The notes under the pieces are model-generated. The model saw only the letters and a list, made by a program, of their open reading frames with translations, had not been told where the DNA came from and did not search any database. Source: Rhodococcus erythropolis NBRC 15567 (lineage in GTDB: Bacteria; Actinomycetota; Actinomycetes; Mycobacteriales; Mycobacteriaceae). Taken from it: 64,000 nucleotides of DNA. Every line of letters begins with the position of its first letter. Within the stretch, counting starts at the first letter, position 1. Shown piece by piece: positions 49,970 through 57,982 of the stretch. Where the stretch lies: positions 124,001 through 188,000 of the forward strand of contig NZ_BCRM01000007.1 in NCBI RefSeq assembly GCF_001552595.1, in the 5' to 3' direction. The position numbers and the translations under genes are program-made.

Positions 49970-51101
49970 TCGCATCATCTTCTCCCGCCCCTATCGGGCA
50001 TCGAATGAATTGTCGAATCTGGCAACGGTTCTGGAGTCCGATCACATTCACGGTGACGGACGTTTCACCAAGTCCGCGACTGCAGCGCTCAAGGCGATCA
50101 CCGGATCCACGCATGCTCTGCTGACCACCTCGTGCACGCACGCACTCGAATTGGGTGCGCTGCTGCTCGAATTGGGCCCGGGCGACGAGGTAATAGTTCC
50201 GAGCTTCGCGTTCAGTTCGGCGGCGACCGCCGTCGCGTTGCGCGGTGCCACTGTTGTTTTCGTCGACATCGATCCGAGTACCGGCAATATCGATCCCGAC
50301 TGCGTCGCAGCGGCGATCACGGAACGCACGAAAGCTGTACTGGTCATGCATTACGGCGGAGTCGCCGCCGACATGGAACCTCTCGTCGACCTCGCGGAAC
50401 TCCACGGCGTCGCGTTGATCGAAGACAACGCTCACGGGCTCGGCGGAAAGTGGCGCGGGCGGGCGCTCGGCACCATCGGAACTATCGGTACGCAGAGTTT
50501 TCACGACACCAAGAACGTTCACTGCGGCGAGGGTGGCGCGCTGTTGCTCTCGGACGATCAGTTGATGACCCGCGCCGAAATCATCCGTGAGAAGGGGACC
50601 GACCGTGCGCGTTTCCTGCGCGGCCAGGTCGACAAGTATTCGTGGCAGGACATCGGGTCGAGTTATCTGCCCAGTGAACTCAATGCCGCTGTCCTCGACG
50701 CACAACTCTCGGAGTTCGACGCGATTCAGGCGGCCAGGCATCGCGTCTGGGATGCCTACAGCGTGAGTCTGGGCGAGTGGGCGTCCGAGAACGGTGTCGT
50801 TCCCATGGCGGTTCCCGATGATCGCGAGCACACCGCGCACCTGTTCTATCTCAAGATGCCTACCGAAGAGAGCCGCGACGGCTTGATTCGGCATCTTGCC
50901 GCCGACGGAATCGTGGCGCCGTTCCACTACATTCCGCTCGATACGAGTGCGGCCGGTGTGCGCTACGGACGAACGCCGGAGCCGTGTGTGCGTAGCGCCG
51001 AGTTCTCCGCGTCGATCCTTCGACTGCCGCTGTGGCCCATGCTCACGTCCGAACAACAGGAACGGGTCATCGGTTCCGTCCTCGAGTACAAGCAGGCTTG
51101 A
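49959..51101 (+). CDS. DegT/DnrJ/EryC1 sugar aminotransferase, RffA/WecE-like
   Basis: 380-residue PLP aminotransferase acting on nucleotide-linked keto sugars. The internal aldimine Lys is residue 185 (SFHDTKNVHCGEGGALL), Asp156 binds the PLP ring (IEDNAHGLGG), and DIGSSYLPSELNAAVLDAQL is the family substrate loop. SFHDTKN and GEGG resemble WecE/RffA, which makes dTDP-4-amino-4,6-dideoxygalactose. The GTG overlaps the GT2 gene by 11 bp, implying that the amino sugar made here is what the GT2 loads. No dTDP-sugar synthesis genes are nearby. Confidence 0.88.
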   Translation: MSTDRIIFSRPYRASNELSNLATVLESDHIHGDGRFTKSATAALKAITGSTHALLTTSCTHALELGALLLELGPGDEVIVPSFAFSSAATAVALRGATVVFVDIDPSTGNIDPDCVAAAITERTKAVLVMHYGGVAADMEPLVDLAELHGVALIEDNAHGLGGKWRGRALGTIGTIGTQSFHDTKNVHCGEGGALLLSDDQLMTRAEIIREKGTDRARFLRGQVDKYSWQDIGSSYLPSELNAAVLDAQLSEFDAIQAARHRVWDAYSVSLGEWASENGVVPMAVPDDREHTAHLFYLKMPTEESRDGLIRHLAADGIVAPFHYIPLDTSAAGVRYGRTPEPCVRSAEFSASILRLPLWPMLTSEQQERVIGSVLEYKQA

Positions 51102-51127
51102 GGACTAACACGACCGCGTGGATCGAA

Positions 51128-52114
51128 TCAGGGCCCGGAAGCTTCGGGCATCACCGAATCCGCGGTCGTGGATGCCGCCGCCCAGTCGTCGATGCTTCCG
51201 CTCGGGAAGAGAATCTGTGTGACGCCGGTGACCGTGTCACGTGCGTGCAGTGCGCTTTCGTCGTCGACGGCGTCGGTGAACGAGGTGTCGGGATAGAAGC
51301 TGTCCTCGTCCGTGTACTGGACGTCTTCTCGCGAACCGATTGCGATGATGTATCGGTTGTCGTCACCGACGATGCCGGTGGACAGATGGATCCACTTGTC
51401 CTCGACACAGCACATCCAGCCTTGCTTGACTCCGATGACCGGCTCGCCGAACAAGGCCTCGGGCAATCCGAACCTCTGGTCGTAGCCGTCGGTTCCTTCG
51501 GGAGTGGATTGCCGCAGGTACTCGACGAATTGCTCGACCCGCTCAGGTCCGAGCTGGTCGGAGTCGTCGAGGACGCCGTTGTAGAAAGTGACCAGGTCGT
51601 GCGTCGTAGTCTCGGTGTTCCACCACATTCCGTCCCACGGCGGCGTCGTCGCGGTCAGTGCGTAACGCTCGGCAACCCGGGTGATCACCTCCTGACCGCC
51701 GACCTCGTCCCACAGAAGGTTGGCTGCGGTGTCGTCGGAGGATTCGAGCATCGCCGCCATGAGGGTGCGATCGTCGTCCGTGATGGGCCGCTCGCCGCGA
51801 GCGTCCTGATGGAGTAGATCCTCGGCGATGAAAAGTTTTGCCACCGAGGCAGTTTCGATTTGCTGGTCGCCTGCAACATCGAGGTACTTGTCCGAGGATC
51901 GATCGAGGACGGCGATGGAGACGTCCGCACCACGCCCGAGCGCCGCCACCTGAGCTTGCGCCAGTCGGCCGTCGAGAGTCTCCGCGACCGGAACATTGGT
52001 GTCGGGGAAGGCGGGGGTCTGCATCGAATCATCCGGGTTCTGTCCACCGCTGCACGAAGCCGCAAAAGTAACTGCGGCCGCCATTGCGGCAATCCGGACG
52101 TACCGCGTACTCAT
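51128..52114 (-). CDS. lppW: LppW-like lipoprotein with beta-lactamase/transpeptidase fold
   Basis: 328 residues. Lipoprotein signal peptide with lipidated Cys21 (AAVTFAASC). The serine-hydrolase fold is visible: Ser90-x-x-Lys93 (TASVAKLF), an SDD at 127-129 where SDN is usual, and KQG in IGVKQGWMCC in place of KTG. A CC pair follows. M. tuberculosis LppW (Rv2905) sits at the same place between trmD and rplS and is thought to be catalytically impaired. Likely an envelope sensor or weak hydrolase. ATG at 52114. Converges on the RffA-like gene, 26 bp apart, with a 10-bp inverted repeat (51109-51118 and 51161-51170) spanning the junction. Confidence 0.85.
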   Translation of the reverse strand: MSTRYVRIAAMAAAVTFAASCSGGQNPDDSMQTPAFPDTNVPVAETLDGRLAQAQVAALGRGADVSIAVLDRSSDKYLDVAGDQQIETASVAKLFIAEDLLHQDARGERPITDDDRTLMAAMLESSDDTAANLLWDEVGGQEVITRVAERYALTATTPPWDGMWWNTETTTHDLVTFYNGVLDDSDQLGPERVEQFVEYLRQSTPEGTDGYDQRFGLPEALFGEPVIGVKQGWMCCVEDKWIHLSTGIVGDDNRYIIAIGSREDVQYTDEDSFYPDTSFTDAVDDESALHARDTVTGVTQILFPSGSIDDWAAASTTADSVMPEASGP

Positions 52115-52175
52115 CTGTTTCCCCCGGTAGCCCTGACACGGCACTGTTGCCGATCTTCTTGTCTCAGGATAGCGG

Positions 52176-52181
52176 TAGGGT
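52176..52181 (+). promoter_or_regulatory. -10 element 8 nt before tex (leaderless candidate)
   Basis: TAGGGT ends 8 nt before the tex GTG at 52190 in the gap to divergent lppW; the nucleotides between contain no ribosome binding site. Confidence 0.45.
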
Positions 52182-52189
52182 CGGATCTC

Positions 52190-54541
52190 GTGATTCTCAA
52201 GACCGTGAACCAGCGCATTGCCGAGGAACTCGACGTCCGCGAAGGCCAGGTTGCAGCAGCAGTCGACCTTCTCGACGGCGGAGCCACGGTGCCCTTCATC
52301 GCCCGGTACCGCAAGGAAGTCACCGGCACGCTCGACGACGCCCAGTTGCGACTCCTGGACGAGCGGCTGCGGTATCTCCGCGAGCTCGACGACCGTCGTG
52401 ACGCCGTGCTCACGGAGATCGACTCTCAGGGCAAACTCGACGATCAACTGCGCGGTCAGATCATGCTGGCCGAGACAAAAGCGCGGCTGGAGGACATCTA
52501 CCTCCCCTTCAAACCGAAGCGGCGCACCAAGGCGCAGATCGCCCGCGAGGCCGGCCACGAGCCCGTCGCGGACGCTCTCATCGGAGATCCCACCACCGAT
52601 CCCGCGCAGTATTCGGACGAGCAACTCGACGGTGCCCGGTCGATCCTCGTGGAGCGCTTCGCCGAGGACGCCGATCTGGTCGGTGAATTGCGCGAGCTTA
52701 TGTGGAGTCGCGGCCAGGTCGTCTCCTGGGTCCGCAAGGGCAAGGAAACCGATGGCTCGAAGTTTGCTGACTACTTCGAGTTCTCGGAACCGTTCTCCAA
52801 ACTGCCCTCGCACCGCATCCTCGCCGTCCTGCGCGGAGAGAAGGAAGAAGTGCTGTCGCTCAACATGGCGGCCGACACCGAAGAACTCGCGCCGGGGGAG
52901 CGCACAGTCTACGAAGGCCGCATCGCGTCGCGGTTCGAGATCGCCGACCGCGGTCGGGCCGCCGACGGGTGGCTTCTCGACACCGTCAAGTGGGCGTGGA
53001 AGACGAAGTTCGCCGTCACGCTCGGTATCGACACGCGAATGCGTCTGCGGCAGTCGGCCGAAAAGGACGCCGTCGACGTCTTCGCCACCAACCTCAAGGA
53101 TCTACTCCTCGCGGCTCCCGCCGGCGCCCGACCCACCATGGGACTCGACCCCGGATTCCGTACCGGAACTAAGGTTGCCATCGTCGACGGAACCGGCAAA
53201 GTTGTTGCATACGAGACGATTTACCCGCACCAGCCGCAGAACAAGTGGGACGCGGCGCTTGCGACGCTTGCCGGGCTGGTCGCCAAGCACGGCGTCGAAC
53301 TGATCGCCATCGGCAACGGCACGGCCTCACGCGAGACCGACACGCTCGCTACCGAACTGATCAAGAAGACCGGCGCGCCCAACCTGACCAAGATCGTCGT
53401 CTCCGAGGCAGGCGCATCGGTGTACTCGGCTTCGGCCTACGCGTCGCAGGAACTTCCCGACCTCGACGTCTCGATTCGCGGTGCGGTGTCCATTGCGCGT
53501 CGCCTGCAGGATCCGTTGGCGGAGTTGGTCAAGATCGATCCCAAGTCCATCGGTGTCGGTCAGTACCAGCACGACATCACCGAATCGCTGCTCTCACGTT
53601 CGCTCGACGCCGTCGTCGAGGATGCCGTCAACTCGGTCGGCGTCGACGTCAACACCGCGTCCGTGCCGCTGCTCGCTCGGGTGTCCGGAATCGCAGGTTC
53701 CCTAGCGGAGAGCATCGTCGCCCATCGGGACCAGAACGGTCCGTTCAAGTCCCGCAAGGGACTCAAGGACGTCTCCCGACTGGGACCCAAGGCTTTCGAG
53801 CAGTGCGCAGGCTTCTTGCGGATCACCGACGGCGACGACCCGCTCGACGCGTCGAGCGTCCACCCGGAGGCATATCCGGTGGTTCGCAAGATCGTTGCCA
53901 GTGCCGGCGGGGACGTGCGCACCGTGATCGGAAACTCGCAGGCACTTCGATCGGTCACGGCGTCCGACTACGTCGACGAGCGATTCGGTCTACCGACCGT
54001 CACCGACATCATCTCCGAGTTGGAGAAGCCGGGACGAGATCCACGACCCGAATTCAAGACCGCGACCTTTGCCGCAGGCATCGAGAAAGTCGCGCATCTC
54101 AAGCCCGGTATGACTCTCGAAGGTGTGGTCACCAACGTCGCAGCCTTCGGTGCCTTCGTCGACATCGGAGTTCATCAGGACGGTCTGGTTCACGTCTCGG
54201 CGATGTCACACAACTTCGTCAAGGACCCACGCGAGGTCGTCAAGTCAGGTGACGTCGTCAAGGTGAAGGTCCTCGAAGTGGACGAGGCACGCCAACGCAT
54301 CGGGCTGACGCTTCGTCTCGACGACGAGGTGGGCGCACCCCGCAAGTCCGAAGGCCCGCGAGGTGGGCAACCTCAGCGTCAGGGCCAGCCACAGGGTCAG
54401 CGTCAGGGGCAGGGGCAGGGGCAGGGTCAGCAACGAGGTAGTGGCGGACGTCAGGGTGGACGCGAGTCGCGTCCGGACAACCGCGCGCCCGCTGCCGGGT
54501 CGATGGCTGAGGCTCTGCGCAAGGCGGGCTTCGGCAAGTAA
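52190..54541 (+). CDS. tex: Tex-family RNA-binding transcription/ribosome accessory protein
   Basis: 783 residues. N-terminal helical domains (AELDVREGQV-like start; GATVPFIARYRKEVTGTLDD), a YqgF/RNase H-like domain (GLDPGFRTGTKVAIVDGTG), helix-hairpin-helix motifs (DVNTASVPLLARVSGIAGSL) and an S1 domain (GMTLEGVVTNVAAFGAFVD). Beyond residue about 725 is a Gly/Gln/Arg tail with QGQ repeats. Tex binds RNA nonspecifically and supports transcription. GTG at 52190; not part of the M. tuberculosis order at this site. Confidence 0.94.
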   Translation: MILKTVNQRIAEELDVREGQVAAAVDLLDGGATVPFIARYRKEVTGTLDDAQLRLLDERLRYLRELDDRRDAVLTEIDSQGKLDDQLRGQIMLAETKARLEDIYLPFKPKRRTKAQIAREAGHEPVADALIGDPTTDPAQYSDEQLDGARSILVERFAEDADLVGELRELMWSRGQVVSWVRKGKETDGSKFADYFEFSEPFSKLPSHRILAVLRGEKEEVLSLNMAADTEELAPGERTVYEGRIASRFEIADRGRAADGWLLDTVKWAWKTKFAVTLGIDTRMRLRQSAEKDAVDVFATNLKDLLLAAPAGARPTMGLDPGFRTGTKVAIVDGTGKVVAYETIYPHQPQNKWDAALATLAGLVAKHGVELIAIGNGTASRETDTLATELIKKTGAPNLTKIVVSEAGASVYSASAYASQELPDLDVSIRGAVSIARRLQDPLAELVKIDPKSIGVGQYQHDITESLLSRSLDAVVEDAVNSVGVDVNTASVPLLARVSGIAGSLAESIVAHRDQNGPFKSRKGLKDVSRLGPKAFEQCAGFLRITDGDDPLDASSVHPEAYPVVRKIVASAGGDVRTVIGNSQALRSVTASDYVDERFGLPTVTDIISELEKPGRDPRPEFKTATFAAGIEKVAHLKPGMTLEGVVTNVAAFGAFVDIGVHQDGLVHVSAMSHNFVKDPREVVKSGDVVKVKVLEVDEARQRIGLTLRLDDEVGAPRKSEGPRGGQPQRQGQPQGQRQGQGQGQGQQRGSGGRQGGRESRPDNRAPAAGSMAEALRKAGFGK

Positions 54542-54646
54542 TTCCGTCCGCCGGGTTTTCGGAGTCCGTATCGTCTCATTCGAGTCGGTTGGCGGTATCA
54601 ATCGGAAGAATGATCGGATCTGAAATTCGGTGAAGGGAGGACAGTG

Positions 54647-55534
54647 ATGCGGGAGTGGCTCGAGCGCGAGATCATCGCCCATGGCCGATTGCCATTGCTG
54701 TTCTTCCTGCTCGGATTCCTCTCTGCCTTCCTCTTCATCCGTCTCAGCGTCCGGATGATCCGTGCGCAGGTGAAATGGTGGCCGGGCAACATCGCGCCCG
54801 GAGGTCAGCACGTGCATCACGTCGTGTTCGGTGTGATCGCCATGATGATCTCCGGTGGTGCGCTGATCGCGGTCTACGTCGATGGTTCGCAGACCACCGG
54901 TGCCGTCCTGGCGGCGATCTTCGGTATGGGTGCGGCGTTGGTGCTCGACGAGTTCGCACTGATCTTCTATCTGAAGGATGTGTACTGGTCCGAGCAAGGT
55001 CGGACCTCGGTGGATGCGGTTTTCGTCGCAATCGCCGTGACCGGTCTGGTGCTGTTGGGTTTCCGCCCGCTCGAACTTCTCGACGTCGCCGGGTTCCGTG
55101 AAGAACGGGATCCGTGGATCAAGTTGGTCTTCGTTTTTGTCGCGTTGATCAACTTCGCCTTGGCAGCCATCGTGATTCTCAAAGGGAAGATCTGGACGGG
55201 GCTCGTCGGCCTGTTCGTTTTCCCGTTGCTGGTAATCGGTGCGGTTCGCCTGAGCCGCCCGGGTGCGCCGTGGGCACGTTGGCGGTACACGCGCAAGCCG
55301 AAACGGATGAACCGCGCGCTCGAGCGTGAGCGGAAGTGGCGGCGACCGGTCATCAGGGCCAAGATCTACGTCCAGGATCTGATTGCCGGATCGCCGAGCG
55401 TCGAGCATGCGATGACGGCGGCCGAGCAGGAATTGGACCACACCATTCACGCGGCTCCGCCGCCACCGATTTCCCCGCTGGTGTCCGCGTCTGGCACAAT
55501 GGACGGGTTGCCTGGACCAGGCAGCAGCACTTGA
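54647..55534 (+). CDS. Polytopic membrane protein of unknown function
   Basis: 295 residues with about six membrane helices (LLFFLLGFLSAFLFIRLSV; VVFGVIAMMISGGALIAVYV; AVLAAIFGMGAALVLDEFAL; AVFVAIAVTGLVLLGFRPL; LVFVFVALINFALAAIVIL; LVGLFVFPLLVIGAVRL), followed by a basic cytoplasmic tail with RYTRKPKRMNRALERERKWR. Between helices 1 and 2 lies HVHHVVFG, a His cluster. No family I can name with certainty. The ATG at 54647 has GGAGG 6 nt upstream; a GTG at 54644 also fits. The rplS promoter lies inside its last codons. Confidence 0.75.
   Translation: MREWLEREIIAHGRLPLLFFLLGFLSAFLFIRLSVRMIRAQVKWWPGNIAPGGQHVHHVVFGVIAMMISGGALIAVYVDGSQTTGAVLAAIFGMGAALVLDEFALIFYLKDVYWSEQGRTSVDAVFVAIAVTGLVLLGFRPLELLDVAGFREERDPWIKLVFVFVALINFALAAIVILKGKIWTGLVGLFVFPLLVIGAVRLSRPGAPWARWRYTRKPKRMNRALERERKWRRPVIRAKIYVQDLIAGSPSVEHAMTAAEQELDHTIHAAPPPPISPLVSASGTMDGLPGPGSST
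55470..55504 (+). promoter_or_regulatory. rplS promoter sharing the TCTGGCACAATGGAC motif with rpsP
   Basis: TTTCCC at 55470-55475, 19 bp, then CACAAT at 55495-55500 within TCTGGCACAATGGAC, located inside the 3' end of the preceding membrane-protein gene. Element spacing and the 15-mer are identical to those of rpsP. Confidence 0.65.
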
Positions 55535-55623
55535 TCTGGGCACGAACCAGACGAGCGCCGTTTCGGGAGACCGAAACGCGTGCCGCTCGGTTCCTCTGCT
55601 CCTGCGAAATACAAGGATGACAT
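55507..55623 (+). promoter_or_regulatory. Structured 5' leader of rplS
   Basis: A leader of about 117 nt begins with a tight hairpin (TGCCTGG and CCAGGCA, 55509-55523) and has a second GAGA-tetraloop hairpin (CGTTTCGG and CCGAAACG, 55559-55578), then AAGGAT before the ATG. An L19 autoregulatory site is possible but inferred. Confidence 0.4.
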
Positions 55624-55965
55624 ATGAACACCCTGGACTTCCTGGACAAAAAGTCGCTCCGCGACGACATCCCCGAGTTCCGTCCCGGCGACACGCTCAA
55701 CGTGAACGTCAAGGTTATCGAAGGCTCCAAGGAGCGCGTGCAGGTCTTCAAGGGCGTCGTTATTCGTCGCCAGGGCGGCGGCGTTCGCGAGACCTTCACC
55801 GTCCGTAAGGTCTCCTTCGGCGTCGGCGTCGAGCGCACCTTCCCGGTTCACAGCCCCACGCTGGCCTCCATCGAGGTTCTGACCCGCGGTGACGTCCGTC
55901 GCGCCAAGCTGTACTACCTCCGTGAGCTTCGTGGCAAGAAGGCGAAGATCAAGGAAAAGCGCTGA
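55624..55965 (+). CDS. rplS: 50S ribosomal protein L19
   Basis: 113 residues, normal length. [29 protein letters not shown] and [15 protein letters not shown] are L19 signatures; the C-terminus is the basic KKAKIKEKR. It lies at the 30S-50S interface. ATG at 55624 with AAGGA upstream. Confidence 0.98.
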   Translation: MNTLDFLDKKSLRDDIPEFRPGDTLNVNVKVIEGSKERVQVFKGVVIRRQGGGVRETFTVRKVSFGVGVERTFPVHSPTLASIEVLTRGDVRRAKLYYLRELRGKKAKIKEKR

Positions 55966-56007
55966 TCTTTCCGATGAGCCCGGCACCGCGTACGCGCGGT
56001 GTCGGGC

Positions 56008-56013
56008 TAATCT
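56008..56013 (+). promoter_or_regulatory. -10 element 7 nt before lepB (leaderless candidate)
   Basis: TAATCT ends 7 nt before the GTG at 56021, with only GGTTTCT in between and no ribosome binding site. Confidence 0.5.
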
Positions 56014-56020
56014 GGTTTCT

Positions 56021-56824
56021 GTGGCAGATTCTTCGAAGGAGCAGGCATTGTCGTCCGGACCCGAGAATCACGAGGGATCAAGCGGTTCCGCGGAACCGAC
56101 CTCACATCGGCCGCAGAAGAAACAGCGATCGTTCCTGCGAGAACTCCCTGTTCTGATCGGCGTAGCGCTGGTACTCAGCATCGTCCTTCAGGCATTTGTC
56201 TTCAGAGTTTTTCTCATCCCATCCGAGTCGATGGAACCGACACTGCACGGCTGTGCAGGATGTACCGGTGACCGCATCGTGGTGGAGAAGATCGGATACC
56301 GCTTCGGCGATCCGGAACCCGGCGACGTCGTCGTCTTCAAGGGACCCGATTCGTGGAACACGAAATATGTGTCCAATCGGTCCGACAACGTTGTCGTTCG
56401 CGGCATTCAAGAGGTCGGTTCGTGGGTCGGCCTCGTTCCGCCGGACGAGAACGACTTGGTCAAGCGAGTGATCGCTACCGGCGGCCAGACCGTCGAATGC
56501 TGTGACGATCAGGGCCGAGTCCTGGTCGACGGCAAGCCGCTCGACGAGCCGTACATCAAGATGGATTTCCCGTTCACTCCGGGAACACAAACGTGTGACA
56601 CCGAATTGAAGTCGGGCCGCTGCTTCGGACCGATCACCGTTCCCGAGGGCCACGTGTGGGTCATGGGTGACAACCGCAGCAATTCCGCCGACTCGCGCTA
56701 CCACGTGGACGACGAGTTCCAGGGAACAGTCCCGATCGACAACATCATCGGTCAAGCTCGATTCATCGTCCTTCCCCCGTCGCGAATGGGCGGCATCGAT
56801 GCGCCTGACATTCAGGGCAACTGA
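56021..56824 (+). CDS. lepB: Signal peptidase I
   Basis: 267 residues. A disordered N-terminus (1-43) precedes one membrane helix (LPVLIGVALVLSIVLQAFVF). The catalytic Ser is in FLIPSESMEPTL and the general-base Lys in NDLVKRVIATGG; MGDNRSNSADSR is box E. The CAGCTGD insert after the Ser box and an extra CC pair are typical of mycolic-acid actinobacteria. It cleaves signal peptides outside the membrane. GTG at 56021 is placed by the upstream -10. Confidence 0.96.
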   Translation: MADSSKEQALSSGPENHEGSSGSAEPTSHRPQKKQRSFLRELPVLIGVALVLSIVLQAFVFRVFLIPSESMEPTLHGCAGCTGDRIVVEKIGYRFGDPEPGDVVVFKGPDSWNTKYVSNRSDNVVVRGIQEVGSWVGLVPPDENDLVKRVIATGGQTVECCDDQGRVLVDGKPLDEPYIKMDFPFTPGTQTCDTELKSGRCFGPITVPEGHVWVMGDNRSNSADSRYHVDDEFQGTVPIDNIIGQARFIVLPPSRMGGIDAPDIQGN

Positions 56825-56874
56825 GTTGTCGGACCGCACACATGGATTCGCGTAGTTCCGAGTAGGCAGAGACA

Positions 56875-57555
56875 GTGAGTAGTTGGCCCCCTCGCGTTGT
56901 CATTCGCAGATCGGCAGGTCTGCGGACGATGGAGTCTGCGTTGGCGCGAACCGGACTCGGTCCGGTCGCCGGCGTCGACGAAGCCGGGCGCGGAGCGTGC
57001 GCTGGTCCACTCGTCATTGCAGCGTGTGTCCTGGCGCCGAAACCGCAAGCGGCACTGGCGCGGCTCGACGATTCGAAGAAGCTGACCGAACGTGCGCGCG
57101 AGGAGCTTTTCCCGGCGATCAAGCGCTTGGCGTTGGCGTGGAGTGTCGTTTCGGTACCCGCTGCGGAAGTCGATCAGATCGGTATCCACGTCGCCAACAT
57201 CGAGGGGATGCGTCGAGCAGTCGCGGGCCTCGATCTCGAACCGGGCTACGTCCTCACCGACGGGTTCCGGGTTCCGGGACTGACGGCTCCGTCGCTACCG
57301 GTCATCGGCGGTGACGGCGCCGCTGCATGTATCGCCGCGGCCAGCGTTCTCGCGAAGGTGACCCGAGATCGTGTGATGACCGAGATGGACGAGACTCATC
57401 CCGGATACGGCTTCGCGATTCACAAGGGATACAGCACGCCGCTGCACATGGACGCTCTCGACGAGCTGGGGCCGTGCCCCGAGCATCGCATGACCTACGC
57501 AAACGTGGTGGCTGCGGGAGTCCGGTTGGAACAACGCGCGGGCCGTACGGGATGA
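56875..57555 (+). CDS. rnhB: Ribonuclease HII
   Basis: 226 residues. Catalytic acids are in [15 protein letters not shown] (Asp, Glu), the LTDGF region (Asp) and the conserved [13 protein letters not shown] (Asp); it incises RNA in RNA-DNA hybrids including single ribonucleotides. GTG at 56875. 50 bp after lepB and 37 bp before the DUF2469 gene, as in mycobacteria. Confidence 0.96.
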   Translation: MSSWPPRVVIRRSAGLRTMESALARTGLGPVAGVDEAGRGACAGPLVIAACVLAPKPQAALARLDDSKKLTERAREELFPAIKRLALAWSVVSVPAAEVDQIGIHVANIEGMRRAVAGLDLEPGYVLTDGFRVPGLTAPSLPVIGGDGAAACIAAASVLAKVTRDRVMTEMDETHPGYGFAIHKGYSTPLHMDALDELGPCPEHRMTYANVVAAGVRLEQRAGRTG

Positions 57556-57592
57556 TGGACGTTCAGACGAACTGGGAGGACTGGCTAAACCG

Positions 57593-57898
57593 ATGAGTGC
57601 CGAGGATCTCGAGAAGTACGAAACCGAGATGGAGCTGTCGCTCTACCGTGAATACCGGGACATCGTCGGACAGTTCTCCTACGTCGTGGAGACCGAACGA
57701 CGTTTCTACCTGGCCAACACGGTCGAGTTGCTGCCCCACAATTCAGACGGGGAGATCTACTTCGAGCTGCGGATGTCCGACGCCTGGGTGTGGGACATGT
57801 ACCGCCCGGCGCGATTCGTGAAGTACGTGCGCGTCGTGACGTTCAAGGACGTCAACATCGAAGAGTTGGACAAGCCGGATCTGCGCCTTCCTGACTGA
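57593..57898 (+). CDS. DUF2469 protein (Rv2901c-like)
   Basis: 101 residues, strongly conserved in actinobacteria: SAEDLEKYETEMELSLYREY, FSYVVETERRFYLANTVEL and WVWDMYRPARFVKYVRVVTF. Small acidic alpha/beta protein of unknown function always beside rnhB. ATG at 57593 with GGGAGGA farther than usual (about 13 nt). Confidence 0.9.
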   Translation: MSAEDLEKYETEMELSLYREYRDIVGQFSYVVETERRFYLANTVELLPHNSDGEIYFELRMSDAWVWDMYRPARFVKYVRVVTFKDVNIEELDKPDLRLPD

Positions 57899-57925
57899 CC
57901 TGTGCGTGCTGCACAGATATCGACG

Positions 57926-57961
57926 ACGAAGTGCCCCGCCGATATCGGCGGGGCACTTCGT
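57926..57961. terminator. 36-bp perfect palindrome between DUF2469 and rtcB
   Basis: A perfect 36-bp palindrome (18-bp arms, ACGAAGTGCCCCGCCGAT and complement) lies between two convergent genes and forms a very stable hairpin in both transcripts; the T run is weak. Confidence 0.8.
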
Positions 57962-57982
57962 ATTTCGCTGCTTCGTGCCGGA

